The position numbers and the translations under genes are program-made. Below, in pieces: positions 59,839-64,000 of a stretch of DNA of 64,000 nt. The notes under the pieces are model-generated. The model did not search any database and was not told the DNA's origin. It saw only the letters and a program-made list of their open reading frames with translations. Each line of letters opens with the position of its first letter. Position 1 is the first letter of the stretch. Source of the stretch: Dyella_B sp035503745 (GTDB lineage Bacteria; Pseudomonadota; Gammaproteobacteria; Xanthomonadales; Rhodanobacteraceae); the NCBI RefSeq assembly GCF_035503745.1, contig NZ_DATJTC010000025.1:1-64000 (forward strand), given 5' to 3'.

Positions 59839-61071
59839 TCAATAAAGCACGCGCGTGCGCAGCGTTCCTGGAATGGCGGCGAGTTTGTCCTTCAGCGACG
59901 CGGCCTGTTGTTCGTCCGCCGACACATCGATCACCACGTAGCCCACTTGCGCATTGGTCTGCAGGAACTGCGCGTCGATGTTCATGTTGCCGGCGGAGAA
60001 CAGTTCGTTGATGCGCGAGAGCACGCCGGGCACGTTGCGGTGAATGTGCAGCAGGCGGCGGCTGCGCGGGTGTTCGGGTAGCGTCACCTCGGGGAAGTTG
60101 ACCGCTGAAAGCGTCGAGCCATTGTCGCTGTAGCGCACCAGCTTGCTGGCGACCTCGATGCCGATGTTGTCCTGTGCCTCCAGCGTGCTGCCGCCGATGT
60201 GCGGGGTCAGGATGACGTTGTCCATGCCGATCAGCGGCGAGACGAATGGATCGTCGTTGCCTTTGGGCTCCACCGGGAACACGTCGATCGCCGCACCGCC
60301 GAGGTGTTCGGTGCGCAGCGCGTCGGCCAGCGCATCGATATCGACCACCGTGCCGCGCGATGCGTTGATCAGCAGTGCTCCCTTCTGCATCTTGTCCAGT
60401 TCGCTCTTGCCGATCATCAGCTTGGTCGAGGGCGTTTCAGGCACGTGCAGGGTGACTACGTCGGCGCGTTCCAGCAGATCGTCCAGGCTGGCGGCGGCGC
60501 GCGCGTTGCCAAGTGAAAGCTTCGACTCGATGTCGTGGAAAATGACGCGCATCCCTAAGCCTTCGGCCAGCACGCCGACCTGCGTGCCGATGTGGCCGTA
60601 ACCGACGATGCCGATCACCTTGTCGCGCACTTCGTAACTCCCGGCCGCCGACTTGGTCCAGCCGCCGCGATGGCACAGCGCGTTGCGTTGCGGAATGCCG
60701 CGCATCAGCATGATTGCCTCGGCGATGACCAGCTCCGCCACACTGCGCGTGTTGGAGTAGGGCGCATTGAAGACGGGAACGCCCATCGCCTGTGCCGCTG
60801 CCAGGTCGACCTGGTTGGTGCCAATGCAATAGCAGCCGACGGCGATCAAGCGTTTGGCATGCGCCAGCACCTCGGCAGTCAGATGGGTGCGCGAGCGAAT
60901 GCCCACGATGTGCGCATCGGCGATGCGCGCTTTCAATTCGTCCTCAGGCAGCGATTTGGCGTGGTACTCGATCTGGCTGTAGCCCGCCCGCTGGAAGGTT
61001 TCCACGGCTGTGCGGCTGACGCCTTCAAGCAGCAGCAGCTTGATCTCTTGCTTGGGGAACGAAGTCTTCAT
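59839..61071 (-). CDS. serA: D-3-phosphoglycerate dehydrogenase
   Basis: 410 residues, the same as E. coli SerA. The substrate part (VGIRSRTHLTAEVLAHAKRL, AVGCYCIGTNQVDLAAA), the NAD motif GIVGYGHIGTQVGVLAEGLG, the catalytic Arg/Glu/His positions (NASRGTVVDIDAL, ILTPHIGGSTLEAQ) and a C-terminal ACT domain (HRNVPGVLSRINELFSAGNM) for serine feedback are present. It makes 3-phosphohydroxypyruvate, and SerA enzymes of this type can also reduce 2-oxoglutarate to D-2-hydroxyglutarate. The divergent neighbour is a likely enzyme for the latter product. Confidence 0.96.
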   Translation of the reverse strand: MKTSFPKQEIKLLLLEGVSRTAVETFQRAGYSQIEYHAKSLPEDELKARIADAHIVGIRSRTHLTAEVLAHAKRLIAVGCYCIGTNQVDLAAAQAMGVPVFNAPYSNTRSVAELVIAEAIMLMRGIPQRNALCHRGGWTKSAAGSYEVRDKVIGIVGYGHIGTQVGVLAEGLGMRVIFHDIESKLSLGNARAAASLDDLLERADVVTLHVPETPSTKLMIGKSELDKMQKGALLINASRGTVVDIDALADALRTEHLGGAAIDVFPVEPKGNDDPFVSPLIGMDNVILTPHIGGSTLEAQDNIGIEVASKLVRYSDNGSTLSAVNFPEVTLPEHPRSRRLLHIHRNVPGVLSRINELFSAGNMNIDAQFLQTNAQVGYVVIDVSADEQQAASLKDKLAAIPGTLRTRVLY

Positions 61072-61080
61072 GGCGGACCC

Positions 61081-61100
61081 GTGTTTGGCAGTCCAAACAC
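61081..61100. promoter_or_regulatory. Palindrome just upstream of serA
   Basis: GTGTTTGG-CAGT-CCAAACAC, a perfect 8+8 inverted repeat, ends 10 bases before the serA start codon. It can be an operator or a hairpin over the ribosome-binding region; no clear Shine-Dalgarno is left between it and the ATG. Confidence 0.5.
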
Positions 61101-61129
61101 TATGCCAGAATTTTGCCGCGATGCAGCAG

Positions 61130-61410
61130 TAGGGATGCGCTGATCCATTCTTCGCAGGCGGCATGATGTCCGCAAAGCCCACAGGCCATGCCGCACGGCT
61201 TGGCAAGACGGCAGTCCCCCCGGCGCCACGCGGCACGGCCTGTGGGCCTTCTGGACATTACCCCTGCACTTCAATCCAACATGCGGGGCCAGTTCTGTCT
61301 GTCCGCACGCCTTCGGTCCATCGCCTTGACAGACGGCCAGTCTGCCGGCGCCGATGGTCCTGTGGCCTGCGAACAGACGCGCCTACGAAGAATGGGTGAG
61401 CGCATCCCTA
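61130..61410. mobile_element. 281-bp element with 31-bp terminal inverted repeats
   Basis: The left end TAGGGATGCGCTGATCCATT continues CTTCGCAGGCG (61130-61160); the right end (61380-61410) is its inverted copy with about four mismatches. Inside, a second inverted repeat joins 61163-61195 with 61229-61253 or so, the core being GCCCACAGGCC and GGCCTGTGGGC. The interior encodes nothing recognisable. Size and structure fit a MITE or REP-like element. It fills the space between the divergent serA and dehydrogenase promoters. Confidence 0.7.
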
Positions 61411-61460
61411 GACGCAAAAGCCATGCGCTGGCACGCTGGGGACTTCGCCCTGGAGCCATC

Positions 61461-62846
61461 ATGACCGCCCAAGCCCTCGCCGACCTCTCTCGCCGCCAGC
61501 CCGGCCTGCGCCTGCTGACCGAGGCGGGGGACCTGGAGCATTACGGCCGCGATTGGACCCGGCGCTGGACCCCGGCGCCCCTGGCGGTCGCGCTGCCGGC
61601 GTCGATCGAGGAGGTGCAGGGCGTCGTGCAATGGGCCAATGAGCACAAGATCGCCATCGTGCCGTCGGGCGGGCGTACGGGGTTGTCCGGCGGCGCAGTG
61701 GCGGCCCATGGCGAGCTGGTGCTGAGCCTGTCGCGCATGAATCGCGTGCTGGGCTTCGATGCGGTGGATCGTACGCTGACCGTGCAGCCGGGGATCGCGC
61801 TGGAGGCGGTACACGAGGCGGCACGTGCGCATGGGCTGATCTATCCGGTGGATTTCGCCGCGCGCGGTTCTTGTTCCATCGGCGGCAACATCGCTACCAA
61901 TGCCGGCGGCATCCGGGTGATCCGCCACGGCAACACGCGCGAATGGATCGCCGGGCTCAAGGTAGTGGCGGGCAACGGCGATTTGCTTCACCTCAACCGT
62001 GGTTTGATCAAGAACTCCAGCGGCTACGATCTTCGCCAGCTGATGATTGGGTCGGAAGGCACGCTTGGCATCGTAGTGGAAGCGACGCTACGGCTCACCG
62101 ACCCGCCGCCTGTATCCCAGGTGATGCTGCTGGCGTTGCCGGACATGGATGCGCTGATGCAAGTGTTCGCGCTGTTCCGTGCGCGGCTTTCACTGCAGGC
62201 GTTCGAGTTTTTCACCGACGTCGCGCTCAAGCACGTGCTGGCGCACGGCGCGCAGCGCGCGATCGATGGCGAGCATCCGTACTACGTGGTGACCGAGTTC
62301 GACGCGCCGGACGAAGGTGCACGGGATGCGGCGATGGCGGCCTTCGAGCAGGGCATGGAACGCGGCCTCATCAGCGATGGCGTGATCGCGCAAAGCGATG
62401 CGCAGGCGGCGGCATTGTGGCGTTTGCGCGAAGGCATTACCGAGAGCCTGGCCGCGCACAAGCCGTACAAAAACGACATTGCGGTGCGTATCGGCGCGGT
62501 GCCGGCGTTCTTGCAGGACATCCAGGCGCTGCTTTGGCGTGAATACCCGCACATCGAAGTGGTATGGTTTGGCCATATCGGCGACGGCAATCTGCATATC
62601 AACGTCTTGAAGCCCGACGGGTTGTCCGATGCGGATTTCATCGCGCAATGCGATCGCGTGACCAAGCTGCTTGCCGATACCTTGCATCGGCACGGCGGCA
62701 GTATTTCCGCCGAACATGGCATCGGCCTGGTCAAGCGTGCCTATCTGGAAAGCACCCGCAGCGCGGCGGAGATCGCGCTGATGCGGGGCGTCAAAGCGGT
62801 GTTTGATCCGAACGGGATACTCAACCCCGGCAAGCTGTTCATCTGA
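61461..62846 (+). CDS. FAD-linked oxidase, D-2-hydroxyglutarate dehydrogenase-like
   Basis: 461 residues. The FAD-binding PCMH domain has VPSGGRTGLSGGAVAAHGEL, GGNIATNAGGIRVIRHGNTR and LMIGSEGTLGIVVEATLRL. The C-terminal domain has WFGHIGDGNLHINVLKP (metal/substrate His) and SAEHGIGLVKRAYL. The family includes glycolate (GlcD), D-lactate and D-2-hydroxyglutarate dehydrogenases. Being divergent from serA favours the last, since D2HGDH recycles the D-2-hydroxyglutarate made by SerA in Pseudomonas. The open frame extends upstream into the repeat element; the ATG at 61461 gives the normal length. Confidence 0.85.
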   Translation: MTAQALADLSRRQPGLRLLTEAGDLEHYGRDWTRRWTPAPLAVALPASIEEVQGVVQWANEHKIAIVPSGGRTGLSGGAVAAHGELVLSLSRMNRVLGFDAVDRTLTVQPGIALEAVHEAARAHGLIYPVDFAARGSCSIGGNIATNAGGIRVIRHGNTREWIAGLKVVAGNGDLLHLNRGLIKNSSGYDLRQLMIGSEGTLGIVVEATLRLTDPPPVSQVMLLALPDMDALMQVFALFRARLSLQAFEFFTDVALKHVLAHGAQRAIDGEHPYYVVTEFDAPDEGARDAAMAAFEQGMERGLISDGVIAQSDAQAAALWRLREGITESLAAHKPYKNDIAVRIGAVPAFLQDIQALLWREYPHIEVVWFGHIGDGNLHINVLKPDGLSDADFIAQCDRVTKLLADTLHRHGGSISAEHGIGLVKRAYLESTRSAAEIALMRGVKAVFDPNGILNPGKLFI

Positions 62847-63021
62847 CCGGGCACACGCCCGCTTCCGGGCGAAAGCAGGAGAGCTGGCTGGGGTACCCAT
62901 CCACGTTGCGGCAAGCGCGGCCCTTCCCCAGTACTCCAAGGAAAACAGAGCAAGGGTGCGAGCTTGGGTTGCACCGGTACTCCCCGTACCATGGGCATTC
63001 CCTTGCCCCGGCTACCTAACC

Positions 63022-63984
63022 ATGTCCCAGCAACAGCGCAGCCTGTATCCCGCGATCGAGCCCTACGACGTCGGGCAACTCAAGGTTTCGCCCTTGCATA
63101 CGCTGTACTACGAGCAGAGCGGCAATCCCCATGGCAAGCCGGTCGTGTTCTTGCATGGCGGACCGGGCGGCGGCACCAATGCCAAATGCCGGCGTTTCTT
63201 CGATCCGGCGGTTTATCGCATCGTGCTGTTCGATCAGCGTGGTTGCGGCAAATCGACGCCGCATGCGGAACTGACCGACAACACCACCTGGCACCTGGTC
63301 GCCGACATCGAACGCCTGCGCGAGCATCTGGGCATCGGCCGCTGGCAGGTGTTCGGCGGTTCGTGGGGCTCCACGCTGGCGCTGGCGTATGCGCAGACAC
63401 ATCCGGACAAGGTCAGCGAACTGGTATTGCGCGGCATTTTCATGCTGCGTCGCTGGGAGCTGGAGTGGTTCTACCAGAAAGGTTGCGATGCGCTGTATCC
63501 GGATGCATGGGAAACCTTTCTCGCCGCCATTCCCGAGGTCGAACGCGGCGATCTGATGAGCGCCTACCATCGCCGCCTCACCAGCGCCGATGCGACCACG
63601 CGCGTGGATGCCGCGCGTGCGTGGTCGGTGTGGGAAGGCGCCACCAGTTTCCTCTACCAGGACGAGGCCTACATCAGCAGCAGCGGCGAGGACGAATTCG
63701 CGCTGGCGTTTGCGCGCATCGAGTGCCATTACTTCGTGAATGGCGGGTTTTTCCAGCATGACGATCAACTGCTGCGCAACGTCGATCGAATCCGGCGCAT
63801 TCCCGCGGTGATCGTGCAAGGCCGCTACGACGTGGTGTGTCCGATGCGCAGTGCGTGGGATCTGCACCGCGCGTGGCCGGAAGCGGATTTGCGCGTGGTG
63901 CCGGATGCAGGGCATTCGGCATTCGAGCCGGGCATCGCGCACGAGCTGGTCGAGGCGACGGACAGGTTTGCGCGGGGTCGGTGA
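63022..63984 (+). CDS. pip: Proline iminopeptidase
   Basis: 320 residues, alpha/beta hydrolase, peptidase family S33. Oxyanion region FLHGGPGGGTN, FDQRGCGKSTPH, nucleophile elbow VFGGSWGSTLALAYAQ, the acid Asp in VQGRYDVVCP and the His in VPDAGHSAFEPG are all present. It removes N-terminal proline from peptides in the cytoplasm, in line with the peptide permease in this window. The start MSQQQRSLYPAIEPYDVGQL agrees with xanthomonad Pip. It ends 16 bases before the window edge. Confidence 0.95.
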   Translation: MSQQQRSLYPAIEPYDVGQLKVSPLHTLYYEQSGNPHGKPVVFLHGGPGGGTNAKCRRFFDPAVYRIVLFDQRGCGKSTPHAELTDNTTWHLVADIERLREHLGIGRWQVFGGSWGSTLALAYAQTHPDKVSELVLRGIFMLRRWELEWFYQKGCDALYPDAWETFLAAIPEVERGDLMSAYHRRLTSADATTRVDAARAWSVWEGATSFLYQDEAYISSSGEDEFALAFARIECHYFVNGGFFQHDDQLLRNVDRIRRIPAVIVQGRYDVVCPMRSAWDLHRAWPEADLRVVPDAGHSAFEPGIAHELVEATDRFARGR

Positions 63985-64000
63985 CGCAGGCTTCGCGCTT

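Overview
The window is high-GC gammaproteobacterial chromosome. Gene content and protein sequences point to the Xanthomonadales, most likely Rhodanobacteraceae (Dyella/Rhodanobacter/Frateuria type). The main pointers are gshB next to a pilGHIJ-chpA-chpB-chpC operon without pilK, as in Xylella/Xanthomonas, the xanthomonad-like IF3 N-terminus, and a DUF6311 membrane protein. The family assignment is inference; no 16S gene is present.

Layout. 1-12.3 kb: start of gshB, then the Pil-Chp chemosensory operon that controls type IV pili: two CheY-like regulators (PilG, PilH), two CheW-like couplers (PilI, ChpC), the receptor PilJ, the giant hybrid kinase ChpA, and a CheB-like protein that has lost its catalytic Ser and its phospho-acceptor Asp. 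12.4-21.7 kb: housekeeping genes (rsmE, bioA, a gspN-like gene, a tight run of IMPase/nudE/cysQ/mazG, a DUF4097-like exported protein, an anion permease, a GST). 22-29 kb: the ybbP-like/ybbA-like ABC exporter divergent from tesA with overlapping start codons, an OmpR-type regulator with a histidine kinase whose ATP-binding motifs look degenerate, and a single-chain (fused) 3-oxoacid CoA-transferase. 29-36.5 kb: a BlaI-type repressor with two palindromic operators and an M56 protease carrying an STN-like tail, an exported isoaspartyl peptidase, a DUF6311 protein and a RegB/RegA redox two-component pair. 36.6-43.7 kb: POT peptide permease, dgkA, lemA with two TPM-domain genes, a FimT-like prepilin and uvrB.

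43.7-45.2 kb and 54.8-57.1 kb: two tRNA genes (Val-GAC, Pro-GGG), each followed by a stretch that ends in a degenerate second copy of that tRNA's 3' end. These look like two decayed integrated elements. The second still holds a broken integrase tail, an acyltransferase and a frameshifted exported protein. Between them lies the conserved translation cluster thrS-infC-rpmI-rplT-pheS-pheT-ihfA-merR. infC starts with the rare codon ATC, and thrS has a leader with a terminator and a competing antiterminator.

57.2-64 kb: a protein with a basic, histone-H1-like tail, an orphan chemoreceptor, serA divergent from a D-2-hydroxyglutarate dehydrogenase-like gene with a 281-bp inverted-repeat element between them, and proline iminopeptidase. 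Non-coding structure is rich: two inverted copies of a ~100-bp repeat around rpmI-rplT, a 160-bp element with 22-bp terminal inverted repeats after rsmE, and several strong hairpins.
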